Shown here piece after piece: positions 49,494 to 60,229 of a stretch of 64,000 nt of DNA. This DNA is from Hygrophila difformis (lineage: Eukaryota > Streptophyta > Magnoliopsida > Lamiales > Acanthaceae), in assembly GCA_030278955.1 (NCBI GenBank), contig JAOANR010000002.1, positions 1,922,001 through 1,986,000 of the forward strand, given 5' to 3'. Each line of letters begins with the position of its first letter. Positions within the stretch are counted from its first letter, which is position 1. The notes under the pieces are model-generated. The model was given only the letters and a program-made list of their open reading frames with translations, was not told where the DNA came from and did no database searches. Made by a program: the position numbers and the translations under genes.

Positions 49494-49754
49494 CTCCCTC
49501 CGTCCCAGGCAAGATGTCTGGTTTGACTTTTTGACACGGTTTATTATTTAACTTTGACTCAATATTATTCCAAGTATATGTTTGAAAAAAAAATAGTCGA
49601 GTTAGATCTTATTAGAATCGTATAATCATGTAGCTTTATAATATATATTTTACATAATTTTTTGTTGTATATATTTTGAGATATTAACGATTGAAAATGT
49701 GCATTGGATTGTGTGCAGAAATGAAACAAGACATCTTAAATGGGACAGAGGGAG
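49494..49754. mobile_element. Stowaway MITE upstream of the ATL gene
   Basis: 261 bp, terminal repeats CTCCCTCCGTCCCA and TGGGACAGAGGGAG, flanked by TA on both sides (49492-49493 and 49755-49756). These are textbook Stowaway (Tc1/mariner) termini. It has relatives at 23950-24209 (inverted) and about 23660-23820. Confidence 0.9.
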
Positions 49755-49756
49755 TA

Positions 49757-50821
49757 TAAGAGAGGACTGCCAAACAGTGCCAATCTCCAATTCCATTTTC
49801 CACCGTTGGATGAGAATTCCAATTGAATTCCTGTCCGTCCGATTCATTGCTCCATTTCTAATCACGGGTCCGGTTCCACCCGTTTTCTCAATTTCCTTCC
49901 TCACCTGGGCATTTGTCTCCGAGAAGCTAAAATTTCTTCACAATCCGCTCGATTTTCCAAACCCTCGTTCGCTCGTCCCTACGCAAGGCAGCAGCGCCGC
50001 CGCTTCGTACCTGCTTTCGGGACCGCCGCTCCATTGTCCTGTTGGATCCGCCGCCTGGGCCATCTTCTCCCTGCTTTCACTCGACGTTCATACCCTGCTG
50101 TCACTCGACGTTGCCCTAGAAAGCCGCCAACGCCGACCTGCCCTTGGACACACACCATCGCTGGCCTCAATGCCGGCCTCACCACTAACCTTTTACAGTG
50201 CTTCCATATCCAATTTCGGAAGCTCGTGACTACCAACGCACTTCTACCCTCTCCGCCGCTCCCTTCCTCTCCCTTGGGCTCGAAGGAATTTTTACAGGTA
50301 CCATTGCAATTTCTTGGTTTCTGATTCCTCTTGAACCATTCTCTGTTCCCCTTGAGCACATATTGCATCCGTATGACTTAATTGATGGTATTATGAAATT
50401 TGAGGCCTCCTTAGGGCTTAGGATTGGGGTTTTGTTTATTTGTTCCAAGGTCGCAGGACCCAGTTCGCAGTCACGGCGACTGGATTTTCACAAGGTGTTG
50501 CTCGATGTTTTAAGCATTTTTCTTTTCATTCTTTTTCACCAAAGTATTTTTCTGGTACATTTGGGTAGGTTCTTCTTATGCCATCCATTTATGGTTCCTT
50601 TCTGTTCATTTCATGACGACTGTGTCTTAACTTGTTTTTTAATGGATGGTTACGTACTATGAAAACAGCCTTTGCACCAAGGGGAGTGTTGGAGAATGAA
50701 TATAGTGGGTTTAGATACAGTTTATATTTATATTGTATAACTGAACCCCAATAAACCAAATTTGATACTTGTAAAGTAAGAACTTACTGGATGAAAGTCA
50801 TTTTGCAAGTTCAATCTGGAT
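49757..50821 (+). other. Left part of the gene-fragment mosaic, no gene assigned
   Basis: Plus-strand reading frames here (for example 49699-50229) are Ser/Leu/Pro-rich and have no motif that I recognise. The pyrimidine-rich start resembles a 5' untranslated region. Confidence 0.35.
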
Positions 50822-51069
50822 GAAAAGTCTAAGCATTACAAGGGTGCTTCATTGGCTCATCTATTTTTTATGATGAATAATGTTCAATACATTGTTCAGA
50901 AAATTAAAGGGTCTCCTGATTTGAGGGAAATGATAGGGGCTGACTATCTGAAAAAGTTAACTGGTAAGTTCCAGTTTTTTGTTACTAACTACCAGAGCAC
51001 TGGGATTGGGAGAGCTCGAGGGAGCATTTTGTTGAGGTTGATAAGGATGAGAGAATTGTCTCCATTTTG
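50822..51069 (+). pseudogene. EXO70: EXO70 (exocyst subunit) gene fragment
   Basis: The frame from about 50822 encodes KGASLAHLFFMMNNVQYIVQ and KGSPDLREMIGADYLKKLTG, which matches a conserved internal part of plant EXO70A-type proteins (SLAHLF.MNN.HYIVQKVKGS and DDYLRKLTGKF). EXO70 tethers secretory vesicles at the plasma membrane. After LTGKF the match is lost and the following codons (to 51069, a GT donor) look unrelated. Only about 55 of roughly 640 residues are present, so it is a fragment carried or left here, not a working gene. Family assignment from memory. Confidence 0.75.
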
Positions 51070-51665
51070 AAGGTTAGTTTGTGATTGCTTAATTTATTCT
51101 TTTGTACACATGCTGTCCTGGAAGCTAAATACTTTGTTAATTTCGGTTTTTTACTTTGTTAATTAAGCACTTTAATGCCGGTTTGAAGCTAAATCTTTTT
51201 AAAATTCTCGTTAAGTTACTTCAAGCTTGGCATTTTCTCTGAAATAGTCGTTAAGTTTCAGACAATGGCTTTTGATGTTTCCCTCTTTCATTCTCCCCAC
51301 CTGTGAAATTAGTGTAAAAGGGTTCCGAGAATGGAGCTATGGGGCTCCTCTATAGTTGTATCTTGCATAGTGTATAGAATTTGCCTTTTTGTAAAGTGGA
51401 CACTCTTTTGTACACATGTTGTCCCTATGTTTTCAACTTACCTTGTATTATCGTTTTTTAAATGGAGTTAATTTCTGTAGAGGTAATTTTGGTGCCTTTG
51501 TTCTTTAGGCATGCAGGAGAAGTTCGGTTGATAATGCACTATTCTAATGCTAATAATGTAAGCTAGACTAAATCTTTTTCTTTCCTCCAGAAAACATAAA
51601 TATGTGTTTATTTGCTCCAGTGTAAACAATATCTCTAAATCTATAATATCCTGTATCTATTTCAG
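51070..51665. other. Intron-like spacer
   Basis: AT- and T-rich sequence between exon-like blocks, with no coding features seen. Confidence 0.4.
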
Positions 51666-51960
51666 AAAGCATCGATGATTCAGGCCCCATCAGCACCACC
51701 ATATACCAGCACACCAGTACCTCCATACCCAGCCCCTATTCCTCCTCCATATGCAGCACCTCCACCAGCATCAAGCTATCCTCCTCCGCCTCAATATCCT
51801 CCGTACCCTCCAAAGTCAATTGGGTATCCCCCATCCCCATATGATCAACAAGGTGCTTATCCACCGAGTTACCCTCCAAACCCATATCCACCTCCGTCAG
51901 CATACCCTCCACTAGGCCCATATGGAGCTCCTCCAGGCAACATTTCACAACCATGTATCA
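51666..51960 (+). pseudogene. Proline/tyrosine-rich exon, unrecognised gene fragment
   Basis: An acceptor (TATTTCAG) precedes a 100-codon open block made of Pro-, Tyr- and Ser-rich repeats of the type YPPPPQYPPYPP. A similar short block with splice signals follows at 52034-52120 (encoding LSVSDRNHEQRLEVKA). Low complexity prevents a family assignment; many plant proteins have such tails. Confidence 0.4.
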
Positions 51961-52448
51961 TTTTATGTACTGTCCTCAAAATATCAAAAACTAACATTTA
52001 ATTGACTATTGCTTTTTCTGTTGCCAATCTATAGCTGTCTGTTAGTGATAGGAATCATGAACAAAGGTTGGAGGTGAAAGCATGTTCAACACGTAAGATT
52101 GTTTCTACCAATTTCCAGGTAATCATGCAATATTGTTACCGGAATCTGCAATGGTCATAAATTTGAAAACATGTGCTGGGCCGTGCTACCTGAAGAAAAA
52201 AGAAATGATATGCTAGCTGAATTTGGAAAATTTATGTCTTTAATATCATGAGATATAGCTCATATTGATCCAGAAAATATGTCATTGCGTTAGCTTGTGT
52301 AATTCTTGTTTTAATTGTTATATGCCTTTTGTAAATTGTATTTTTTAGGTTGAATTTAAGCTTTGGTATTTGTTTGGTTTTATGCGTCTGTAACTTGTAT
52401 TTAACTTTTAATTCGTCTTTTCGTGCTACCGTCTTATGTGTATGGCAG

Positions 52449-52912
52449 GGGTTTCGATGATTATATGATTTCGGGGAGTGAATTACCTTACCAGCAGCTT
52501 TGCAGGGAGATTACTGTTGAGTTCAATGATTGTTCAAAACAGGTTAGTGTCACTAGATATTGAGGATATTTGAAGATATATTTACTGCTGGGTTGGAGCT
52601 AATAACAACTATGTCGAACTGAGAGATCAATATAATCGTAACTTACCAATAACAACTATATCGAATTGACAGATCAATGAAATCGAAAGAAGTTAGATTT
52701 ATGTAGCTCTACCATCGTGTATGCGAGTGGGTATTAGTCTAACTTAAGAACTTTGCTGTGGAGTCAGGATTTCATAACTAGCCTTTGATGTCATCATTTC
52801 TGTAGGTACTTGAAATGGAATCTCTATTTGCGAGTCCTTATTATTGTACAGAGGATCTTGCTTGCTTGCTTAGATCAGTTCAATCACAGGAGAAGGAGAA
52901 ATTGCATTTAGT
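52449..52912 (+). pseudogene. Two exons of a conserved plant protein, unnamed
   Basis: Exon 52449-52542 encodes ISGSELPYQQLCREITVEF and ends at a GT donor. Exon about 52806-52912 encodes MESLFASPYYCTEDLACLL and then SVQSQEKEKLHL, also with acceptor and donor. The phases are compatible. I recall very similar sequence in a conserved plant protein of unknown function, but cannot name it. No start, end or other exons are seen, so it is a fragment. Confidence 0.55.
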
Positions 52913-53815
52913 ATGCTTCCTCATCAAAAGTTTATTTATCTTTCGAAAACATTTTTTGGTCCTACCATTACTTTATTGGAGTATCTGGTTTTTGTGAATG
53001 CTTGTATCAAATATATGAAAAAATGTTGCAATATGCAGATTGCAAAATATAAGTTTAACATTGTGAACATAGAAATAGAAATCTATGGACCTTTTGGTTT
53101 TACTTCTTTCTATTACAAACCTTATTATATGTCCCTCTCTGTTGTATGATTTGTATTTTTCGGTTATAGATTGGTCAATTCTCAAGGTTTCATAATACGA
53201 ACATCATTAGAAGATACAGTCATAACTTTACTAAAGATGTGGCCCTTGTGATTCTTATCTTAGTGATCTGTGAGGCTGAATTCTTGGTTTACATAACTGT
53301 TATATGCAAACGTTTCTCTTCTTTGTATGGTGAGTTGGTGACTAATGATCAGATTCTCCTGACTCCAAAAAAGAAAGAAAGAAAGAAAGAAAAAAAAAGG
53401 AAAGATGGAGAGCAAAGTAAAGGTTCATTGCCCCAATATGATGTTAGATTTTAGTTTACTGTGTCACTTATGTTTTGATATGTTTTTGGTGGTTATAATG
53501 AATCAATAATGTTGTGATTGAACCTCTGATTGGTTCTGTCATTGGGATTATCTCCATTTGGTGTTCATGTCTAAATGCTAAACAAGCATCTTTTTGGTTG
53601 TTCTTGAGAATTTAGTTTCTAAGTATTTTGTTTAAATTTATATATCTCTTAAATTATTGTGGAAGTTGAGAGTTGGCTGGTGGAGAAGAAATTTATTATT
53701 TCTTTGGGAATAGAATTTTTCTTCATAGAGTAGATATTCTTTCAGACCATACAGTGCTTTATTGTATGTTTAAAAGTGTGACATGTTATGATTCATTTAT
53801 CTTTGTTGTAGGCTA
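52913..53815. other. Spacer in the mosaic region
   Basis: AT-rich, with a small AAAG repeat at about 53371-53395. No gene recognised. Confidence 0.4.
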
Positions 53816-54366
53816 TGTTGCTCGGACTCGGGTACGGGTAGGGTTGCAAACGAACCGAATCGAAACGAATACTGCAGTATTCGATTTGATTTGTTAAGCT
53901 TCACGAATACTTTCGAATCGAATCGAATTATTCTATAAGGTAATTTAATATTGAAAAATTAATTTTTAATTATTAAAATTAAATATTTAGTTCGATTTAT
54001 ATATTAAATTTAGTACTTTAATTTCATATATAAATTTAGTTCGATTTATTTTACATATTTTACATAAATTTAGTTCGATTTAGTTCGATTTATTTTACAT
54101 ATCGAATCGAATCAAATATTATTCGAATATCAAAATTTCGAATAATTTCGAATCGAATCACGAATCGAAGCAAAAATAGTTGATTCTTTTGCAACCCTAG
54201 GTACGGGTGTCCGACACTGGTGCGGGGATACGTGGCGGACACTTACCATTTTGGATTGTGCTCCAACATGACCATTTGATTGTGCCTTGTCCCACAAAAG
54301 TACCAGTGTCAGTGTCGTATCCGGGGGACACGGGTACTCCACTCTTTTAGAAGAGTCCGAGCAACA
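53816..54366. mobile_element. MITE with TGTTGCTCGGACTC ends
   Basis: The inverted termini TGTTGCTCGGACTC (53816-53829) and GAGTCCGAGCAACA (54353-54366) are perfect. Nearby imperfect direct repeats (GTTGTAGGCTA on the left, GTTGTAGGTTA on the right) may be a long target duplication of the 9-11 bp kind seen with Mutator-like elements; the right copy starts 3 bases off. About 190 bp of its own sequence remain when the nested hAT MITE is removed. Non-coding. Confidence 0.7.
53839..54199. mobile_element. hAT MITE nested in the preceding MITE
   Basis: 361 bp, ends TAGGGTTGCAAA and TTTGCAACCCTA, with a perfect 8-bp target duplication GGTACGGG (53831-53838 and 54200-54207). An 8-bp duplication and TAGGGTTGC-type ends are diagnostic of hAT elements. 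The interior is made of repeats of TTCGATT/AATCGAA type. Non-coding. Confidence 0.9.
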
Positions 54367-54999
54367 CAGGTTGTAGGTTAGTCTTTTGGAGCTGCGGTCG
54401 CAATTTTCCGTGCCCTTCAGCATGCGCACATATTCCCCCGCCTTGGGCTTTCCTAATTACAACTGAAAAAACCACCATCGTTTTTCAAGGTATTTAAAGT
54501 CCTCTATAGCATTTGTCCTGCAACTTTCTCTTATATTTTGTTTCGATCTTTTCATATTATTTTTAGCTGCTTATCTATTGTGTAAGATGTCGACTCAATA
54601 TTCTTTTACCTTTGGATGGGAATTGTGCAGTAATCGCCTCCACGAGTAAGTCCCGTCTTGATTCTCCCTCCTGATTTTGGCTGACCTCTTTACTCGCACA
54701 TTATCCACTTCAATTTAGCTCCGGGTTTTGCTTGCATTGCTATTGTGATTTATTTAATTTTTCCATTTGTTTGAATTTACCTATTTCATGGCTTTTTGCT
54801 TGGTGCTTGCGCCATCAACACAACATTCACCTCTGCCGCCCCAAGCCAACGCACTATTAGATAATGTAGTTTCAATGGCCAAAATATTTTCGTACATTTT
54901 TCCCCAAAAAAACAGACAGGTACTCTTGAAAGAGGCCCTACTTGTGATTGTGATGACCGTTCGAAATTTCTAATGAAGTTTATGATTTTATCCTTGGCA
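54367..54999. other. Spacer in the mosaic region
   Basis: No gene recognised. A plus-strand frame at 54767-54973 lacks motifs. Confidence 0.4.
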
Positions 55000-55640
55000 G
55001 GAGGAAGCTCTGCGCTGACATTAAGAAGGTAAAATCTTATCTGCATAGTGATCTGCCAATTCTGTTTCATTCCACTCTGATGGCAAATGATAGTTGATGA
55101 TATCTGTGCTTCTTTTCACTTGCTATAGAGGAAGCTAGCTTGTCATTAGATCTATGCATCACATGTATTTTAAGCCGAACAAGAGGTTTTGCAGCTTCTG
55201 TTGATTAACTCTCCTTTACAAACAACAGAAAACCAAGCCTTCTATTATACCTGCCGTTCAGGTTGAACCTCCTAGATGTTCATTCAACCCCGAGCATGAG
55301 AGCCATCAGGTTCTTTTATATTTCAACTTCCTGATTTTGCTTTCGCACTCTAATTATAAAAATGGTATCTTATGCCTGTGATGATGTATACAGGATGCAT
55401 TAGCCCGCAACACTCCAGAGGAAATGCAGAAAATTTATAATGATGAAATTTGGCCTGTGCCAATTCCTTTAGTTCCTCCTGGCAAAGCCATTGATGAAGG
55501 AGAGGTTAGTTATGTTTTCTTCTATAAAGTGCACATCATTCTCATATGTATACCAAAATTATGTCCTCGAGGCAGAAAATGAAGATGCGGACAGTCAAAA
55601 TGGAGATGTCATTGATAATGGAGATGTAGATGCAGTGATT
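55000..55640 (+). pseudogene. NOP53: NOP53 ribosome-biogenesis gene fragment
   Basis: Exon-like plus-strand blocks with splice signals: 55001-55029, 55229-55309 (VQVEPPRCSFNPEHESHQ), 55395-55504 (DALARNTPEEMQKIYNDEIW, then VPIPLVPPGKAIDEGE) and 55566-55640 (acidic, ENEDADSQNGDV). The order and motifs match the middle of NOP53/GLTSCR2, which has PGCSFNP...HQDALA..V..E..K.Y..EL.P.P.PL in this place and an acidic segment after. NOP53 works in 60S ribosome assembly in the nucleolus. Start and end of the gene are absent. Family assignment from memory. Confidence 0.75.
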
Positions 55641-55946
55641 ATAATATAATCAATCATTTTTATTTATATGTGTGACTGCCATGAATTAAAATACCATTTT
55701 GCCCAGTGATTATCTTACACATGTAGATGCAAATTTTTCATTTTTAAGGTCTGTCGTTATGTTACAGATAACTACTTATTGCGGTTAACATCCATCGGAA
55801 TCAGTATGATAAATGAAGCTTTGAGGTAAAACCTGCTGCAATGCCCCCGACAGCCTTTGAACTATAATCCTATAGGACTGTTAAAGAGCTTGCCTAATTT
55901 TTCCTACCGAAAGCGCACGGTATCAAGCTGCAGTATTTATTTTTAT
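55641..55946. other. Spacer between the NOP53 fragment and the LTR of element 4
   Basis: No gene seen. The last five bases, TTTAT, would be the target duplication of element 4 if the LTR edge is right; the partner lies outside the window. Confidence 0.4.
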
Positions 55947-58900
55947 TGTCGGGATCGTTCATTAGAGAGTTACACGATAGAAGCGTTTTAATAGGATTAT
56001 TAGTTCTAGAACTCGTTTCTACTCCTGGTTTAAGGATGGTGTAATGATGATGACTAAGAATTAAATGTTGAACTGTAAATGCATAAAACTGTAAACAAAA
56101 ATAAAGAAAGCAATTGAAATGATGTTGAGTGATGATTATGTTCATGAGTTTACGGATAGTGTGGATCAAAACAAACAAACGAAATAAGAATATGATGAGA
56201 ATATCGTACTTCAATGGTTAGAAACAGAATGAAAGCTCATTGAGATAAACAAATCCTCTATGCAACTTAATCAAATCTTCATGTCTTAAATCACTTCCCA
56301 AGACAGGTACTTGTGATTCAGTGTCATGACACTCTAAAGCACTGAAATCATGGGATACTGTCATCACAGGATGATCGATCAGACTCATTCTGTGACAAAA
56401 GCTTTTAGAACTGTCACTTAATCTATCTCTTTCGGACTCAGATTAAGCCTTTGATAACTCAAGGTCACATCTAAATCATCTTATATTCATCTGAACTTGA
56501 AGTTGTTCTTTTTATTACTCTGAATCAAACTGGTCTCATGACCCTATATTGGATGTCCTCTACAAGAAGTGAAAAAGGATGTATTTAAATCTATCATCCA
56601 ATGGTTTCATAAGACTTAACTTCTCAGAGTAATTCCTTCAAGTACTTGTAAAAAGTAATAGTCCTGTAAGTATATCAAGATGAAATTGCAATTCAAAATC
56701 CCTGACTTATCCAGACCACTCAGATTCATATAGATGCTTTAGCTTGAGAAATCTCTGTAAACAACTCTGATTACCCATGACTTGACTCGGGATTAGTAAG
56801 ACTTAGAAAGAATATTTAATCTCCTACCCATAGCATATAGTGGAAACTATAAAGCTATGAACCCTGGAAATTAATCTTCTTAAAACTCCCACTAATTATT
56901 GGGACAAAAGATGGTTTTTGAAACACCTTTCCCTTTTAAACGACAGGTACAAAATGCCCAACTAAAGAACAAGTTTGTTCTTCATCACCCTGAGTAAATA
57001 ATGATTGAGAAAACTTATATCATCATCTTTCTCAATGTACTAATGAAAATATTACCATGAATTCCAAATATGAATTATGAGTCTATATTTAAGAAGTAAG
57101 ATTACTCATCATAAACAGGGAAATATCCCAAAATATCATATGTATAGGTAGTATTATATGTATAAAGAAACGATGAGGGTTCTGAATCCTCTTAATCAAA
57201 ACGCTAAGGTGTTTCCAAAATATAAACTGGAAACTAGACAGAATTATGAAATTACTTTCCTATGAAAAAGATTTGAGAAATAATTCTGCAAAATAAATGT
57301 CCAAGATAGCTCGCAGTAACTATTTTGGGTTTCAAACTATGAACATTCCAATTTTCCGCACGCTATGTCTGTACATCGTGGAGGAAGTTATTGTTCAAAG
57401 AATGTTCCTCAGATTTAGTTTATACAAAGAACTGAATGCCTCGCAATAATGTCTGTAAGAATGCGGCGAGAATACTCAATTCCTGCTTATAGAATAGGGG
57501 TTATATATGTATAAGAGATAAGTAGTTGATATCCCAAGAAATGGGAATCAATTCTGTTGCTATTTTGAGTTGGCTCTCTCGCTTTGTCAAAATGACATCG
57601 CGAGAGTATTGAAATAGCCTCTCTTGAAACAAAGTTGTCTGGATAATTCCTCGCGTCATCTTTTACGATGGAGCGTGATTTTTATCCTTATATGAAGTAA
57701 ATGATCAAGTCCTGTAATTATCATAACTACCTTCTGGAACTTTTATTCAGAAAACAATGAAAACAGAACCTTTTTCATCTAAATTCGAGAATTCAAAGTT
57801 GTTAATTCTTAAAGATTATCATGCGATGATTAACACTGCATGAGTCTTTAGGAACCTTTTAGAGTTCTAAACATTAATTTCTGCAGATTTCTTCCAAATT
57901 TGTGATCAAGATATAATATCAACAGAAAATCGAATGAATTCATAATTCTATCAGTTTCATACCTAACTTGGTTACAATATCCAAACTTCTTGAGTAATTA
58001 GAACAAACAAATTACGAATTAAAGATATGATAGTAACATGATCTTGAGAATCAAATTATCGACGTGATGCAAATTCCAAGAAGTGAATATTTTGTTCGAG
58101 GTCTATACTTCTCTGAAACAGAATTGAAAGACATCTAATACTGATAAAACCTTTCAAAATTGTAACCAGAAAGATAAGAAATGCACGATTTGATAACTGG
58201 TCGTTCTTCATATATCTTGAATAACAAAGAAATTAAAAACGAATACACCTGGAAATCTGATTGCAATCAGAATAATGCGAATTTGAACGAAGAAGTCGGA
58301 AACTAGATGGTGATCGTCATAATGGATGAACAAAGCATTCCGATAGCAATTCTTCTTCTAGGGTATCCTCAAACTATTCTACTAAAATATTCCGAAGAAA
58401 ATCTACTGCGAAATTGAATTACAAATCTGAAGAACTTGAAGCAAATTGCAGTGAAAAGTAAACCCTAGCTAACCTACCTACTGAATTCTAAAAGTGAACT
58501 GGAGAGTAAAATGAGCTATTCTCTTCAATCTCCCGCTACTTGAGCTGATCCCCCAAGGGTCTTATTTATAGATGGACGTTGTAACTGCTTCAGCCTTGGA
58601 TGATAACCGCTCACATCAGAATAGCTCTCCTCTCGCTTTGTCCAGTTCCTTCAAAGCGAGAGTAAAAAATGTAATTGTCTTTCTTGACGAGACGAGATCT
58701 CACGGTCTCTTCAAACAGTTTGCTTCTCGCCATAACACTTAAGGCTTCCTGTCTTGCACAAATTTTCTTTCCTTGCGATGTCAAATGATCATCGCGTGGA
58801 CTTCAGCTTCTAAACATTCTTCCTTAGATTTTTCCTGATTTCGTATGTAAGTCCTCGCAGCATTTCTTCTCTTTCCTCGCTATGTCTTTCCCATCTCCCG

Positions 58901-59160
58901 CTGCTTTTCAACTTAACTTCCTGCTGAATGACAAAGCGTGAGTCAGTTCAAATAAAAACATAGCGTGCGAGACTTGCAGTGAAAACTTAGAATTTCAAGC
59001 CATTTTTAATGTAATTCCAGCTTCTTCACAATCTTGGTTCTTCTTCCATCTTTTCACATCTTCCATGATTATTCATTAAAAACTAATGGAATTAAGAACA
59101 AAAGATAATCATTAAGACACTAAATTGGACGCAAATGACAGTCATAAAAGACTGTCATCA
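55947..59160 (-). repeat. 3' LTR of element 4 (LTR retrotransposon, minus strand)
   Basis: Read on the minus strand it starts TGATGACAGTC at 59160, next to a purine-rich stretch and a GAGGACAAGTGTTT motif that plant gypsy elements have just upstream of the 3' LTR. It has a TATA box (CTATAAATAAGACC, about 58563-58576) and probably ends ...GATCCCGACA at 55947. No coding sequence of more than about 100 codons. The right edge is supported by the tract; the left edge is my best guess from the TG...CA rule, because only one LTR is in the window. Confidence 0.6.
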
Positions 59161-60229
59161 CCATCCTCACATTTAGAAACACTTGTCCTCAAGTGGTAGG
59201 AAACTTGTAAAGTTTCAAAGAATAAGTCTAATTAGTGGCTTCCAAGATTTAGATGTTCATGTAAGATTCTCATGGATCACTACCTTCTCTTTTCCAACTA
59301 TCTCAAGCTCAACTCTTTCAACTGATTGATGCTTCATACCTAACTTTAAGTTTACCAGACTTCATGAAAACATTAACAAAAGTGATTTGCATTTATGTGA
59401 ATTATTGTTCTGCCCCTTAGTTAGTCAAATTTCTCTTCTCACGCTCAATCCTATCCAACTTATGTGCATATCTTGTGCTTCTGAATCCTTAGCCATAAAG
59501 AATAAGCTAAAACACACCTTTTTTTTTTTCAAGGGGTGGCCTTCCGTGGCTTTCAATAGCTCGGTTTCATATTATTAGAAGGAGTTGCATGACATGACAT
59601 TGCAGATGAAACTTCAACTCCCCTGCCCTTGACTTTGCTCTTTTAGAGTTCTTCAACTCATAAATCAGAGGGGCAGTTGTGCCAGCTACTTATATCCACA
59701 TTATTTTACCACGTCTGTTTCTGAAATGTCCCTTGCTTTTTTTTTTTTTTAACTTGGATTCTTACTTCACTCAATATGCACACTCATCTTCTAAGACAGA
59801 CTAGATTAGATCAATCCTTCTAACTTCGTGCAGTTGTTATTTATAGTATACAAATCACTAGAGTTAATATAATCATAAAATCTTCAAACTTTTCATCTAG
59901 TAATGACATCAACCAATCTCAGAGTTGACAGATTAAAATAGTTTTCAAGAGCGGCTCATGCTTGCAGTCAAAATCTATAAAGTAGATGTTTCTATGGTAG
60001 CCACTTTAAACTCATCTTCTATTCCTTCACCAGTTCACTGCCCTACTTGAGTTTTTTTTTTTTTTTTTTGAATAATCTCAACTTCAAATTCAATCTCATG
60101 ATACAACTTCATACTAACTCTATTCTAAGTCATATTCACAATTTGAGATAAATGGAAACAGAAAAGAAATAAATGAAAGAAAGACAGCAGCAAAAGAAAG
60201 AGAAGGTTACAGAAAACTCCCCTGTGATC
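59161..60229 (-). other. 3' internal spacer of element 4
   Basis: From the left: purine tract (minus strand GTGAGGATGG at 59161-59170), a GAGGACAAGTG motif, then about 1 kb of AT-rich DNA with long T runs (59518-59530, 59737-59751, 60050-60069). No gene. Confidence 0.55.

Noticed and set aside
55947..59160. LTR of element 4 read on the plus strand as a 5' LTR
   Set aside because: The TATA box is on the minus strand and the bases right of the LTR form a polypurine tract on the minus strand, not a primer site on the plus strand.
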